From Io17-Chloro-G2 sp034428715 (GTDB taxonomy: Bacteria > Chloroflexota > Dehalococcoidia > Lucifugimonadales > UBA3495): 44,424 nt of DNA. The DNA is taken from positions 1-44,424 of the forward strand of contig DAOUHE010000148.1 of NCBI GenBank assembly GCA_034428715.1. Reading direction: 5' to 3'. The position numbers and the translations under genes were made by a program. The notes beneath the pieces were generated by a model. The model was not told where the DNA came from and searched no databases. It worked only from the letters and a program-made list of their open reading frames with translations. Shown piece by piece: positions 24,666-33,507 of the stretch (position 1 is its first letter; every line of letters starts with the position of its first letter).

Positions 24666-25868
24666 TTATTCGTTGTCATCCTCCTGGCCGCTGTCATCGT
24701 CCGAATCATCTTCTGTGCTCCACCCTGTTGCGTCGCCGGGCAGATCCGCTGTCGACTCGGGCGCTTCGCCGACGCCAGGCAGTTCTTTGATATCCTGGGC
24801 AGAGATAGCGCCTTCTCCCGCAACCTGTTCGGCCACCGCGGCACCAGCATCTCCGTTATCCTGGGAATGCCCTGGTTCCAAACTGGCATCGCTCCCAGGC
24901 TGGGCGCCTACGCCCCGTTCGGCAAGCTTCTCTCTTAGTTCGGTCAAGGATTTATCGCCGAAGTTGCGTATCTTGAGAAGATCGTCGTCGGACATATCCA
25001 GCACTTCGCCCAACTTGGTGATATGGGCGCGTTTCAGACAATTCAGGGTGCGTGGCGACAACTCCAGCCGGTCAATGGGAGTCTGGTATATCTCCGGCGA
25101 CTGTTCCAAAGACGACCGCTCCACACCCGGAACAATGACCTTGGTCAGATTACTGAAAAGGAAAAAGTGTTCAACCAAGTTTTGGGCTGCTTCCCTGACG
25201 GCATCCACCGGCTTGATGGTGCCATCGGTCCATACTTCCAGCACCAACCGTTCGTAGTCGGTAACCTGCCCCACCCTGGTCATCTCGACGTTGAAGTTGA
25301 CCTTGGTGACGGGGCTAAAAATAGCGTCAACGGGTAAGACGCCGACGGGAGTTGTCTCGGAAACGTCATGTTGAACGGCCTGCTGGTAGCCGACTCCCTG
25401 CTCAACATTGAACTCTATGAACAGGCGTGAGGTTGGACTGTCCAGGGTGGCCAGGTGCAGTTCCGGATTGACTATTTCGAAGTCACTGGAAGTAGATATA
25501 TCGCCGGCGCATACGAGACCTTCGCCGGTGACTTCCAGCCGCATCTTGCCCGCCCGGTCCGATTGGGACCGGATTCGGATGCGCTTGATATTCAGCAGGA
25601 GCTCCATCACCTCTTCTTTGACGCCGGGGATGGCCGTGTATTGGTGGACGACGCCCTCAATCTTCACCCAGGTGACCGCGCTGCCGTTGGTGGAACTCAA
25701 TAGAATGCGGCGGATGGGGTTCCCGATGGTGAGACCAAATCCCCGCTTCAAGGGCTCAACCGCGACTTTACCGTAGGTATCGTCGGTTTCTAAAACATGA
25801 ACGTCCGGTTTGAGGGATTCAACGACTCCCTCTGCGGGTCCGGCGGGTAGTATCAAGGTTTCCAGCAT
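24666..25868 (-). CDS. rpoA: RNA polymerase alpha subunit with acidic C-terminal extension
   Basis: A 400-residue alpha subunit. The N-terminal assembly domain shows KVAVEPLKRGFGLTIGNPIRRILLSS and GVKEEVMELLLNIK; the C-terminal domain shows SPRTLNCLKRAHITKLGEVLDMSDDDLLKIRNFGDKSLTELREKL, the part that binds UP elements and activators. After about residue 325 an extra stretch of roughly 75 residues follows, rich in Asp, Glu, Gly and Ala and ending DDSDDDSGQEDDNE. Alpha subunits are usually 310-340 residues, so this tail is unusual and fits the acidic tails of neighbouring ribosomal proteins. Confidence 0.97.
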   Translation of the reverse strand: MLETLILPAGPAEGVVESLKPDVHVLETDDTYGKVAVEPLKRGFGLTIGNPIRRILLSSTNGSAVTWVKIEGVVHQYTAIPGVKEEVMELLLNIKRIRIRSQSDRAGKMRLEVTGEGLVCAGDISTSSDFEIVNPELHLATLDSPTSRLFIEFNVEQGVGYQQAVQHDVSETTPVGVLPVDAIFSPVTKVNFNVEMTRVGQVTDYERLVLEVWTDGTIKPVDAVREAAQNLVEHFFLFSNLTKVIVPGVERSSLEQSPEIYQTPIDRLELSPRTLNCLKRAHITKLGEVLDMSDDDLLKIRNFGDKSLTELREKLAERGVGAQPGSDASLEPGHSQDNGDAGAAVAEQVAGEGAISAQDIKELPGVGEAPESTADLPGDATGWSTEDDSDDDSGQEDDNE

Positions 25869-25875
25869 ATTCTTA

Positions 25876-26502
25876 CTACCTCGAGTAAAACTCTACAATT
25901 AACCGGGAATTGATAGTTTGCTTCAAATCTTCGTCGGCGGGCAGTGAAACCACCTGGCCGGACATTTCAGTGGTGTCCAGCATCAGCCACGCCGGCACCG
26001 GTTTCTTGGGCAAGCCATCGGTCCGATCTTTATAGTAATCGGTTTCCTTGTCCGTTTCCTTCCAGGTGATCTGGATCCCTTCCTTCACCAGGTAGGAAGG
26101 TATGTCGGTTTTCACGCCGTTAACCTTGAAGTGGCCGTGCAGGATCATTTGCCGCGCCTGCTTTCGTGAATCGGCAAATCCCAGCAGGAATATCACATTG
26201 TCTAGGCGCCGCTCCAGGATACGAAGCAGGTTAAGCCCTGTGATTCCCGGGGTGTTAAAGGCATCGTCCATGTAACGGCGGAATTGGGATTCCAGCACGC
26301 CATATATATACTTGGCCTTTTGTTTTTCCATGAGGTGCACGCCGTAGTCTGACGGCCGGCGGCGGCGGCGGCTGATATTACCCGGCGGGTTCCGGCGTTT
26401 TTCCACCGCGCACCTTGGCGTGAAGCACCGGTCTCCCTTTAGAAATAGTTTTTCACCGGTGCGGCGGCACAACCGGCAGGATGGTCCCGTGTATCTACCC
26501 AT
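25876..26502 (-). CDS. rpsD: Small ribosomal subunit protein uS4, zinc-binding type
   Basis: S4 of 208 residues. The N-terminal part MGRYTGPSCRLCRRTGEKLFLKGDRC...C keeps four cysteines, the zinc-binding form of S4. LRILERRLDNVIFLLGFADSRKQARQMILHGHFKVNG is the S4 RNA-binding domain. S4 is a primary 16S rRNA binder and in many bacteria also an autoregulator of this cluster. It follows rpsK by 12 bases. Confidence 0.97.
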   Translation of the reverse strand: MGRYTGPSCRLCRRTGEKLFLKGDRCFTPRCAVEKRRNPPGNISRRRRRPSDYGVHLMEKQKAKYIYGVLESQFRRYMDDAFNTPGITGLNLLRILERRLDNVIFLLGFADSRKQARQMILHGHFKVNGVKTDIPSYLVKEGIQITWKETDKETDYYKDRTDGLPKKPVPAWLMLDTTEMSGQVVSLPADEDLKQTINSRLIVEFYSR

Positions 26503-26514
26503 AAATGTTTATCC

Positions 26515-26898
26515 CTAAACCCTTCTTCTTTTAGGCGGACGGCATCCGTTATGGGGGATGGGTGTTACATCTCTTATGCTGGTAACCACCAATCCCGCGC
26601 CCTGCAACGACCGGATGGCGGCCTCTCTGCCGGAACCCGGTCCCTTGATCAATACATCGATATGCCGTAAGCCCTGGTCCATTCCCCGGCGGGCGGCTTG
26701 TTCGGCGGCGCGCTGGGCGGCGAAGGCCGTTCCTTTGCGTGACCCCTTGAACCCCACGGTCCCCGCGCTGGCGAAGGAAATGACGTTTCCCTGGGGATCG
26801 GTGATGCTGATCAACGTATTATTGAAAGTCGAGTAAATATAAGCCCTGCCCTGGGGCACGGCGCGACGTTCTCGCCTTCTTGCTCTCGGTCTTGCCAT
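26515..26898 (-). CDS. rpsK: Small ribosomal subunit protein uS11
   Basis: S11 of 127 residues. AYIYSTFNNTLISITDPQGNVISFASAGTVGFKGSRKGTAFAAQ and the C-terminal TPIPHNGCRPPKRRRV are diagnostic of this 30S platform protein. An AAGG ribosome binding site stands before the ATG. It lies between rpsM and rpsD as in most bacteria. Confidence 0.97.
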   Translation of the reverse strand: MARPRARRRERRAVPQGRAYIYSTFNNTLISITDPQGNVISFASAGTVGFKGSRKGTAFAAQRAAEQAARRGMDQGLRHIDVLIKGPGSGREAAIRSLQGAGLVVTSIRDVTPIPHNGCRPPKRRRV

Positions 26899-26935
26899 AT
26901 GTCCGATTCACCTTTCTTAGGAGTATTATTAACGG

Positions 26936-27328
26936 CTACTTCTTGCCGCCGGTTCGCCTGCCACGTCCGGCAACGGTGCGGCGAGGCCCCTTACGGGTTC
27001 TAGCGTTGGTTCGGGTACGTTGCCCGTTTACCGGCAGTCCCCGCCGATGGCGAAGCCCCCGGTATGCTCCGATCTCTATTAGGCGGCGGATGTTTTGGCC
27101 GACTTCCCGCCTCAGGTCGCCTTCGGAGATGTAGTCGCGGTCGACTATCTCCCGTATCCGGTCAACCTGTTCCTCAGAGAGTTCGTTCATCCGTGGCGGA
27201 GAATCCGAATCAATCTGAGCCTTGACCAATATTTCCGCGGCCACCTTGGGGCCGACGCCATAGATACTACGAAGAGCCACATGGGCCTTTTTCCGGTCAG
27301 GTACGTCTACGCCTGCTATCCGAACCAA
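26936..27328 (-). CDS. rpsM: Small ribosomal subunit protein uS13
   Basis: S13 of 130 residues. MVRIAGVDVPDRKKAHVALRSIYGVGPKVAAEIL at the start and YRGLRHRRGLPVNGQRTRTNARTRKGPRRTV near the end are typical of this head protein that contacts the P-site tRNA and forms subunit bridges. Order rpmJ-rpsM-rpsK is conventional. Confidence 0.97.
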   Translation of the reverse strand: MVRIAGVDVPDRKKAHVALRSIYGVGPKVAAEILVKAQIDSDSPPRMNELSEEQVDRIREIVDRDYISEGDLRREVGQNIRRLIEIGAYRGLRHRRGLPVNGQRTRTNARTRKGPRRTVAGRGRRTGGKK

Positions 27329-27367
27329 TTTTAGCCTCCCACATTGGAAGTCATGGGGTTACCATCG

Positions 27368-27481
27368 CTAGCCCTGCCGCTGGGCATGGCGGGGATTGGA
27401 ACAGATTATTCTGACCACTCCCTTACGCCGAATGACACGGCATTTGTCGCACCTCGGTTTTACCGATGCTGAAACTTTCAT
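27368..27481 (-). CDS. rpmJ: Large ribosomal subunit protein bL36
   Basis: A 37-residue gene. MKVSASVKPRCDKCRVIRR followed by a second half with IICSNPRHAQRQG gives the L36 zinc knuckle: two Cys in CDKC, then C and H in CSNPRH. Start 27481, stop TAG at 27370-27368. It lies between infA and rpsM, its usual position. Confidence 0.95.
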   Translation of the reverse strand: MKVSASVKPRCDKCRVIRRKGVVRIICSNPRHAQRQG

Positions 27482-27539
27482 ATCAGTTGGTCCCGGTTGT
27501 GATTACCCGGTTTTAGTCACCGGGTGTGTTGCCCGGTTA

Positions 27540-27758
27540 TTACTTGAACCGGTAGGTGATACGCCCTCTGGTAAGGTCGTAAGGCGACAACTCCACCAAC
27601 ACCCGGTCGCCCGGAAGCACCCGGATGAAGTGCATCCGAATCTTGCCGGAGACATGGGCCAAGACCTGATGGTCGTTGGGCAGTTCCACCCGGAACATAC
27701 CGTTGGGCAACGCCTCGGTTACGCTGGCTTCAACTTCGATCGCTTGTTTTTTGGCCAT
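27540..27758 (-). CDS. infA: Translation initiation factor IF-1
   Basis: A 72-residue OB-fold protein. MAKKQAIEVEASVTEALPNG, VELPNDHQVLAHVSGKIRMHFIRVLPGDRVLVELSPYDLTRGRITYRFK match IF-1, which occupies the ribosomal A-site during initiation. AGAGGGG four bases before the ATG is a strong ribosome binding site. It follows map and precedes rpmJ. Confidence 0.97.
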   Translation of the reverse strand: MAKKQAIEVEASVTEALPNGMFRVELPNDHQVLAHVSGKIRMHFIRVLPGDRVLVELSPYDLTRGRITYRFK

Positions 27759-27802
27759 TCAACCCCTCTAGCTTGCCTAATCCCCGGCGGGAGTCCGTTC
27801 GA

Positions 27803-28621
27803 CTAGTCTTCGCCGTCGCCGGGCACGGTGAGAATCACTGGGCCGTGTTCGTCGATTGCTATGGTGTGTTCAAAATGCGCCGACAGACTGCCGTCGGCTG
27901 TGACCACCGTCCACTGATCGTCCAATACACGCGTCTGCCATCCGCCGATGTTCAACATGGGCTCGATGGCGATGCACATGCCAGCCCGCAGGAGAGGGCC
28001 TCGCCCCGCCTGCCCGTAGTTGGGCACCTGCGGGTCTTCGTGGAGGAACCGCCCGACGCCGTGACCCACATATTCTCTGACCACGCCGTACCCACGAGAT
28101 TCGCTATAAAACTGGACTGCGGCGCCGATGTCGCCCACCCGGTTACCCGGCTGAGCAGCTTTGATCCCTTCCAACAGGCTCTGACGTGTATCGTCGATCA
28201 GGCGCTGTGCGGCATCGCTGACTGCGCCCACCGGCACCGAGATCGCCGCGTCGCCAATGAATCCATCCAACGTTGCGCCCACGTCCATCTTTACGATGTC
28301 GCCTTCTCGCAACACCTTCTTGGCGGGAATCCCGTGAACTATCTCTTCGTTTATCGAGGCGCAAATACTGGCCGGGAAACCTCGGTAACCCTTAAAAGTG
28401 GGTTGGCCTCCGCAGCGTGTGATTTCCTTATAGGCTATCTCGTCCAGTTCTTTGGTTGTGATCCCAGGCGCCACTGCTTTTTTCAGCAAGCGCAGCACTG
28501 ATCCAACTATGGCACCGGCACGCGCCATCGCCTCCCGCTCTTGCGGAGACTTTATGGTGATGCCGCCGGTGTATTTGGAGGGTGAGTTGGAGGCCGTCTC
28601 TATTTTCTTTGCCTGATTCAC
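27803..28621 (-). CDS. map: Methionine aminopeptidase, type I
   Basis: A 272-residue enzyme that removes the initiator methionine. All metal ligands are visible: D113 (KMDVG), D124 (GDAA), H187 (GHGVG), E220 (IEPML) and E251 (HFEHT), plus H96 in VHGIP. An extra 20-residue N-terminal lead precedes the conserved ITIKSPQEREAMARAG. The start is GTG at 28621, five bases after the adk stop. Placement after adk is typical of Gram-positive-like gene order. Confidence 0.96.
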   Translation of the reverse strand: MNQAKKIETASNSPSKYTGGITIKSPQEREAMARAGAIVGSVLRLLKKAVAPGITTKELDEIAYKEITRCGGQPTFKGYRGFPASICASINEEIVHGIPAKKVLREGDIVKMDVGATLDGFIGDAAISVPVGAVSDAAQRLIDDTRQSLLEGIKAAQPGNRVGDIGAAVQFYSESRGYGVVREYVGHGVGRFLHEDPQVPNYGQAGRGPLLRAGMCIAIEPMLNIGGWQTRVLDDQWTVVTADGSLSAHFEHTIAIDEHGPVILTVPGDGED

Positions 28622-28626
28622 TTACC

Positions 28627-29322
28627 CTATTCTACTCCATCATCCCTGGTCTTGGAAACCCGCTGGATCTCCTTTATGACCCGGTAAAATACATCATCCA
28701 CGGTGCCCACTCCACTCACTGCCGCCAACAGGCTACGTTCTCGGTAAAACTCCAATACCGGAAGGGTTTCTCCGTTGTACACCTCAATGCGTTTCTTCAC
28801 CGCCTCGGGGGTGTCATCGTTCCTGCGGTATAACTCACCGCCGCAACGTTCGCATGTTTTGTCCATCGACCCATCCGGTTGTTCGGACGTCTCCAGGGTA
28901 TAGGGCGTCTGGCAATCCCGGCAAACCCACCTCCCTGTGACGCGCCTGATCGTCACACGTTCCGGGACTTCAATGTAAACCACCAGGTCCAAAGGCCTAG
29001 ACCGGCGTTTCAGGGCTTCTTCCAAAGCGACCGCCTGAGCCGGATTCCGGGGGAACCCGTCAAGGATAAACCCTTCGTCGGAATTAATGGATAACACGGT
29101 ATCCAGAACGATGTCGATGGTCACTTCGTCTGGCACCAGAAGGCCTTGGCTCATATAGCTGGAGGCCTTCAGCCCCAAAGGGGTTTCCTGCTCCACATTG
29201 CTGCGAAACAGATTCCCGGTGCTGATAGGTTGTACTTCCAGATGGCCGGCTAGCAACTGGGCCTGGGTACCCTTTCCTGCTCCTGGCGGCCCAAATAAGA
29301 CTAATCTAAAGCCCAAAGCCAT
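28627..29322 (-). CDS. adk: Adenylate kinase, zinc LID type
   Basis: A 231-residue enzyme that equilibrates ATP, ADP and AMP. The P-loop is GPPGAGKGT (residues 11-19), ILDGFPRNPAQA binds AMP, and the LID carries C134, C137, C157 and C160, a four-cysteine zinc site. It starts two bases after the secY stop, and ends five bases before map. Confidence 0.97.
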   Translation of the reverse strand: MALGFRLVLFGPPGAGKGTQAQLLAGHLEVQPISTGNLFRSNVEQETPLGLKASSYMSQGLLVPDEVTIDIVLDTVLSINSDEGFILDGFPRNPAQAVALEEALKRRSRPLDLVVYIEVPERVTIRRVTGRWVCRDCQTPYTLETSEQPDGSMDKTCERCGGELYRRNDDTPEAVKKRIEVYNGETLPVLEFYRERSLLAAVSGVGTVDDVFYRVIKEIQRVSKTRDDGVE

Positions 29323-29324
29323 AT

Positions 29325-30653
29325 CTAGCGCAGGAACCCCTCGTAGTTTCTCATCATAAGTTGGGCTTCCAACTGGCGCAGCGTGTCCAAACCCACACCC
29401 ACCATGATCAATAAACTGGTGCTACTGAGGGATATGGCCTGAACCCCAGTCACCAATGAAGCTATATAGGGCACGATGGAGATGAACCCCAGGAAAAGGG
29501 CCCCTCCCATGGTGATACGCACGATCACCTTGTTCAAATAGTCTTGGGTGGGACGGCCCGGCCGTATGCCTAGGACAAACCCTCCATTTCGTTGCAGACC
29601 TTCGGCCAGGTTCTGCTGATTGAACACCACCAGGGTATAGAAGAACGTGAAAATGACCACCAGCACAAAAACCAGCACCCAATAAAGGGGGGCCGATGGA
29701 ACCAACAAGTCGGCAAAGAAACGGGACACGTCCCCCAACATGCCGGAATTGGTGGCGAAATATGTGGCCACGGTGCCCGGCAGGATCACGATGGAAAAGG
29801 CGAATATCAAAGGGATCATACCCGCCGAATTGATCCGCAACGGCAGGTAGGTGGCGCCGCTCTGACGGTACATGCGGCCGCCCCGGAATATGCTGCGGCC
29901 GTATTGAACTGGGATCCTGCGGTGGGCCTCGTTGAACGTCACTATGAGCGCGATGATCAACACGCCGAAGATGGCGAAGAAACCTACTCCCAACACGTTG
30001 TCTCGGTCCAGGAACCCTTGGGTAATAAGGTTTGGGAACCCAGAGACGATCCCGGCGAATATCAACAACGATATGCCGTTGCCTATGCCCCGCTCGGTGA
30101 TGAGCTCACCGATCCACACCAGGAACATCGTGCCGGCCACGATCGACAAAAGGGCCGCCAGGGTGGGCAGCAACGCTGAACCCGTGAAACCCACTTCCGG
30201 CAATACGTTGCTTTGCTGCAGGAGTATCAATTGGCCATATCCCTGAGCCAAGGCGATGGGAACCGTGAGATAGTGGACCATTCGGTTCATCTTGATCCGG
30301 CCCGCCTCCCCTTCGCGGGAGAGATCCTGGAGGCTGGGAATCACCGGGGTCAAGAGTTGCACGACGATGGAGGCCGTGATGTACGGGAATACTCCCAGGG
30401 CCACGATGCTCATCCGGCGGAGCGCGCCTCCGCTGAACAGGTCTAAAAATCCCAGGAGTTCATTATTGCGAAATAAGTTATCCAACTGCACGGCGTCTAT
30501 GCCGGGCATGGGGATATGGGCTGCGAAGCGATAGATCACCAGCATCGCTAGTGTGAAAAGGATTTTGGCCCGGAGATCCGGCAGGCTAAACGCGTCAAAC
30601 GCAGCCTGAATCAAACGGGGATACCGTCCTCCCTGGACCTCGGCCGTCATCAT
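29325..30653 (-). CDS. secY: Protein translocase subunit SecY
   Basis: A 442-residue channel protein with about ten membrane helices. LVIYRFAAHIPMPGID, LDLFSGGALRRMSIVALGVFPYITASIVVQLL, GEAGRIKMNRMVHYLTV and YGRSIFRGGRMYRQSGATYLPLRINSAGMIPLIFA are diagnostic. It forms the secretion pore with SecE and SecG. It follows rplO by five bases in the spc-type order. Confidence 0.97.
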   Translation of the reverse strand: MMTAEVQGGRYPRLIQAAFDAFSLPDLRAKILFTLAMLVIYRFAAHIPMPGIDAVQLDNLFRNNELLGFLDLFSGGALRRMSIVALGVFPYITASIVVQLLTPVIPSLQDLSREGEAGRIKMNRMVHYLTVPIALAQGYGQLILLQQSNVLPEVGFTGSALLPTLAALLSIVAGTMFLVWIGELITERGIGNGISLLIFAGIVSGFPNLITQGFLDRDNVLGVGFFAIFGVLIIALIVTFNEAHRRIPVQYGRSIFRGGRMYRQSGATYLPLRINSAGMIPLIFAFSIVILPGTVATYFATNSGMLGDVSRFFADLLVPSAPLYWVLVFVLVVIFTFFYTLVVFNQQNLAEGLQRNGGFVLGIRPGRPTQDYLNKVIVRITMGGALFLGFISIVPYIASLVTGVQAISLSSTSLLIMVGVGLDTLRQLEAQLMMRNYEGFLR

Positions 30654-30658
30654 GCCGG

Positions 30659-31102
30659 TTAAAGCTCCTCTACCCTTCCACCCGCCGCCTCTATTCTTTC
30701 CCTTGCGGAACGCGTAAATTTGTGGGCCGCCACGGTAACCGCCTTGGTGATTTCTCCGTTGCCCACAACCTTTACTGGCTCGTTCAAATTTCGCAAGATC
30801 TGCCGCTGGGCCAAATCCTCGGGAGTGATCCTGTCGCCATCGTCAAATGTGTTCAGCGCATCCAACCCGACCAACGAGTAATAGACTTTGAATTGGTTGG
30901 TGAACCCCCTTAACATCGGTAGACCTTTGATCAGGGGCAACTGGCCACCCTCGAATCCCAGCCTGGAACTATGTCCAGCCCGCGATTTTTGCCCTTTCAT
31001 ACCCCGGCCGGCGGTGCTGCCTTGCCCGGCGGCATCACCTCGGCCTATTCTTTTTCTTCGTTTTCTGGCGCCTCTTGGAGGGGCCAGCTTATGCTCCATC
31101 AT
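30659..31102 (-). CDS. rplO: Large ribosomal subunit protein uL15
   Basis: L15 of about 147 residues starting MMEHKLAPPRGARKRRKRIGRGDAAGQGSTAGRGMKGQKSRAG. The start at 31102 is chosen over the longer frame to 31216 because the extra 38 residues are unlike L15 and GAGG lies eight bases upstream; the adjacent ATG at 31099 is equally possible. FEGGQLPLIKGLPMLRGF and the C-terminal AHKFTRSARERIEAAGG are typical. Confidence 0.95.
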   Translation of the reverse strand: MMEHKLAPPRGARKRRKRIGRGDAAGQGSTAGRGMKGQKSRAGHSSRLGFEGGQLPLIKGLPMLRGFTNQFKVYYSLVGLDALNTFDDGDRITPEDLAQRQILRNLNEPVKVVGNGEITKAVTVAAHKFTRSARERIEAAGGRVEEL

Positions 31103-31142
31103 TCCCTGTGCCTCTTGGGTTCCAAGTTTACGTTGATCTCTT

Positions 31143-31325
31143 TTAGTCGATCGCTTCAACGAACACCAGATGAGGCACCTTGGCCACCATCCCCCGAATG
31201 GTCGGGCTGTCGGCATGTATCACGGTATGGTGAAGCCGGCGCAGGCCCAGTGAGCGAATAATCCGCCGCTGGGATTTGGGATGTCCAATACAACTTTTTT
31301 TCCAGGTGATCTTAAGTTGAGCCAT
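31143..31325 (-). CDS. rpmD: Large ribosomal subunit protein uL30
   Basis: L30 of 60 residues. LKITWKKSCIGHPKSQRRIIRSLGLRRLHHTVIHADSPTIRGMVAKVPHLV is the complete family pattern. It lies between rpsE and rplO, as in most bacteria. Confidence 0.95.
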   Translation of the reverse strand: MAQLKITWKKSCIGHPKSQRRIIRSLGLRRLHHTVIHADSPTIRGMVAKVPHLVFVEAID

Positions 31326-31369
31326 GATGTTTCCTAACTATTTTACCCTGCCATGCCACGGCTGGCCGC

Positions 31370-31930
31370 TTATCTTCGGCTGCCAAATCCACCGCTGGGT
31401 CCACTGGCTTGGGCGGTCATCGCGGCCATTCGCTTTGCTATCTCGATTTCCGGATCCCTTAGTTGGCGCAACGCCTCTAACGTGGCATAGACGATATTTA
31501 TGGGGTTGCGAGAACCCAACGTCTTGCCCACGACATCTTTCACTCCCGCCAGCTCCAATATGGCCCTCATCGCTCCAGCGGCAATGACCCCGGTGCCCTC
31601 TCGGGCCGGTTTTATGATCACGATCGTAGCGCCCTTTTTGACTGTGATCATATGCGGGATGGTGCCCCCTTTAAGGGGAACCGTCACGGTACCTGCCCGG
31701 GCGATAGCATTGCCCTTCCTGACCGCGTCGGGAATAACCAAAGCCTTACCTAGACCCGCTCCGACTTGGCCCTCGCCGTCGCCGACCACCACAAGGGCAT
31801 TGAACCTTAGACGGCGGCCGCCTTTGACCACCTTGGCGATGCGCCTGGTATAAACGACGCGTTCGGTGAACCCGCCGGTATCCTCGAACCGCGGCCGGCC
31901 AAAAAATCCTCTATCAGCCCCAGTTACCAT
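31370..31930 (-). CDS. rpsE: Small ribosomal subunit protein uS5
   Basis: S5 of 186 residues. ERVVYTRRIAKVVKGGRRLRFNALVVVGDGEGQVGAGLGKA is the double-stranded RNA-binding part; GTGVIAAGAMRAILELAGVKDVVGKTLGSRNPINIVYATLEAL is the second domain. It helps decoding accuracy in the 30S subunit. A 133-base spacer with a strong inverted repeat separates it from rplR, longer than other spacers in this part of the cluster. Confidence 0.97.
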   Translation of the reverse strand: MVTGADRGFFGRPRFEDTGGFTERVVYTRRIAKVVKGGRRLRFNALVVVGDGEGQVGAGLGKALVIPDAVRKGNAIARAGTVTVPLKGGTIPHMITVKKGATIVIIKPAREGTGVIAAGAMRAILELAGVKDVVGKTLGSRNPINIVYATLEALRQLRDPEIEIAKRMAAMTAQASGPSGGFGSRR

Positions 31931-31954
31931 CAGTCACCTATTCCTCTAGTTTCA

Positions 31955-32006
31955 ACCGGCGGGCCGCTTGCCTGAATCGGCAACACCACATCATGTGTCC
32001 GCCGGT
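31955..32006 (-). promoter_or_regulatory. Structured RNA candidate in the rplR-rpsE spacer
   Basis: ACCGGCGG (31955-31962) pairs with CCGCCGGT (31999-32006), an 8-bp GC-rich stem. Inside it GCCG (31963-31966) pairs with CGGC (31978-31981) and a CACAT-C-ATGTG palindrome lies at 31987-31997, so a three-way junction is possible. It is placed 24 bases before the rpsE start on the minus-strand transcript and has no U-tract. It could be a ribosomal-protein binding site, processing site or attenuator. Confidence 0.5.
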
Positions 32007-32063
32007 GGTAGCCGTCAAACAGCCCATCATAGAATCAATCTAAGTCGAATCTAGAAGCCGGGT

Positions 32064-32426
32064 CTAAAATTTTAGCCCCTCTTCTCTGGTTGCATCGGCC
32101 AGGGCCTTGACCCTGCCGTGGTACTTGTAGCCGCCCCGGTCGAAAACCACCGTGGTGACTCCCACGCCCTTGGCCCGTTCGGCCACTAATTTTCCCACCG
32201 CGGCTGCGGCTTCGATCTTGGAAGTCCCATCACCCGGTTTGACCGCCTCATGGCTGGAAGCGGCACACAGGGTGCTCCCTCCGTCATCGTCGATGACCTG
32301 GGCGTAAATGTGCCTCAAACTCCTAAATACACATAGCCTCGGCCTGCTGGCGCTCCCGGCCAACTTTTTCCGCAACCTTGCATGGCGGACCACCCTGAGT
32401 TTAACCGCGTTTTTATCCTTCGGCAT
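32064..32426 (-). CDS. rplR: Large ribosomal subunit protein uL18
   Basis: L18 of 120 residues, the 5S rRNA binder. RVVRHARLRKKLAGSASRPRLCVFRSLRHIYAQVIDDDGGSTLCAASS and FDRGGYKYHGRVKALADATREEGLKF are typical. It follows rplF by 45 bases. Confidence 0.97.
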   Translation of the reverse strand: MPKDKNAVKLRVVRHARLRKKLAGSASRPRLCVFRSLRHIYAQVIDDDGGSTLCAASSHEAVKPGDGTSKIEAAAAVGKLVAERAKGVGVTTVVFDRGGYKYHGRVKALADATREEGLKF

Positions 32427-32471
32427 TGGCTTTTGACTCTCCGGAACATGGGGGAATTTGATTGGCCGATT

Positions 32472-33053
32472 TTATGCCTTGCGTGCCGCTGCCTTGCCCG
32501 GCTTTAGATGCAAGACCTCATCGGAATACCTAATTCCCTTTTCTTTATAGGCGTTGGGCGGCCGGACTTTTCTGACTTGGGCCGCCAAGCTCCCAACCTG
32601 CTGTTTATTAATACCGCGGACGTGGATACGGTTGTTGCCTTCCACCTCCATGGTGACACCCTGTGGCGGGTGGATCTCCACTGGATGAGAGTAGCCCACG
32701 TTCAGAATGACTCCATCGCCAGCGGCCGTGACCCGGTATCCGACTCCCATTAGTTCCAACGTTTTGGTATACCCGTCGGTCACGCCGGTGACCGCGTTGG
32801 CGATTAAACTTCGGGTCAACCCGTGCAGCGAATGGTGGAATTTACGTTCCGATAGACGTTCCACCACCACGTTGCCATCTTCCAGGCTAACGATGACTTC
32901 CGGATGGTAATTCTGGGTCAAGGTCCCCAACGGACCTTTGACCGTTACCTCTCCGGGCTTGATTTCCAATTCCACCCCTGCGGGGACCGGGATAGGTCTT
33001 CTGCCGATGCGGGAAAGCGTACGGCCCGCGCCATTTTCGCCATTACCAGACAT
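32472..33053 (-). CDS. rplF: Large ribosomal subunit protein uL6
   Basis: L6 of about 193 residues. The start at 33053 (MSGNGENGAG then RTLSRIGRRPIPVPAGVELEI) places the conserved SRIG opening about 13 residues in; the longer frame to 33176 runs antisense-free through rpsH and is not L6-like. GVTDGYTKTLELMGVGYRVTA and RKVRPPNAYKEKGIRY are diagnostic. It overlaps the end of rpsH by 11 bases, with GGGGGGAG further upstream in rpsH, suggesting coupled translation. Confidence 0.95.
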   Translation of the reverse strand: MSGNGENGAGRTLSRIGRRPIPVPAGVELEIKPGEVTVKGPLGTLTQNYHPEVIVSLEDGNVVVERLSERKFHHSLHGLTRSLIANAVTGVTDGYTKTLELMGVGYRVTAAGDGVILNVGYSHPVEIHPPQGVTMEVEGNNRIHVRGINKQQVGSLAAQVRKVRPPNAYKEKGIRYSDEVLHLKPGKAAARKA

Positions 33054-33441
33054 AACAGAGCAATTCTCCCCCCATGCCTTCGCGCCACGCCTGGCGGCCC
33101 GACATGACTCCCTTAGAGGTTGATATGATAGCCAACCCCAAGCCGCCGTAAACCCGGGGGATCTCACCCCTGCCAACGTAGACTCTGAGACCGGGTTTGC
33201 TAACTCGTTTCAAGCCTACGATAGCCGGTTCCCGTTGATCGCGGTAGGCCAAGTGCAACCGCAACGCCAGGTGGAGTTTACCCCTGGGGGTGTCAAAATC
33301 GCGTATAAACCCCTGTTCCTTAAGAATCTTGGCAATAGCCAATTTCATCTTTGAGTGGGGCATCATTACGGAATCGTGTCGCCTTTGAATCCCGTTGCGG
33401 ATTCGCGTTAACATGTCGGCGATCGGATCGGTGACGGGCAT
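33043..33441 (-). CDS. rpsH: Small ribosomal subunit protein uS8
   Basis: S8 of 132 residues starting MPVTDPIADMLTRIRNG; AAGG lies eight bases upstream and the longer frame to 33477 adds non-family residues. PHSKMKLAIAKILKEQGFI, GGLGLAIISTSKGVMSGRQAWREGMGGELLCYVW are typical. S8 binds the 16S rRNA central domain and in E. coli represses the spc operon. Confidence 0.96.
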   Translation of the reverse strand: MPVTDPIADMLTRIRNGIQRRHDSVMMPHSKMKLAIAKILKEQGFIRDFDTPRGKLHLALRLHLAYRDQREPAIVGLKRVSKPGLRVYVGRGEIPRVYGGLGLAIISTSKGVMSGRQAWREGMGGELLCYVW

Positions 33442-33507
33442 GATCTTTACCTTACTCCATTGCCCGGGGGAAATCATTCATATGACGGTCCCGCCCGGCC
33501 CGGCTAT

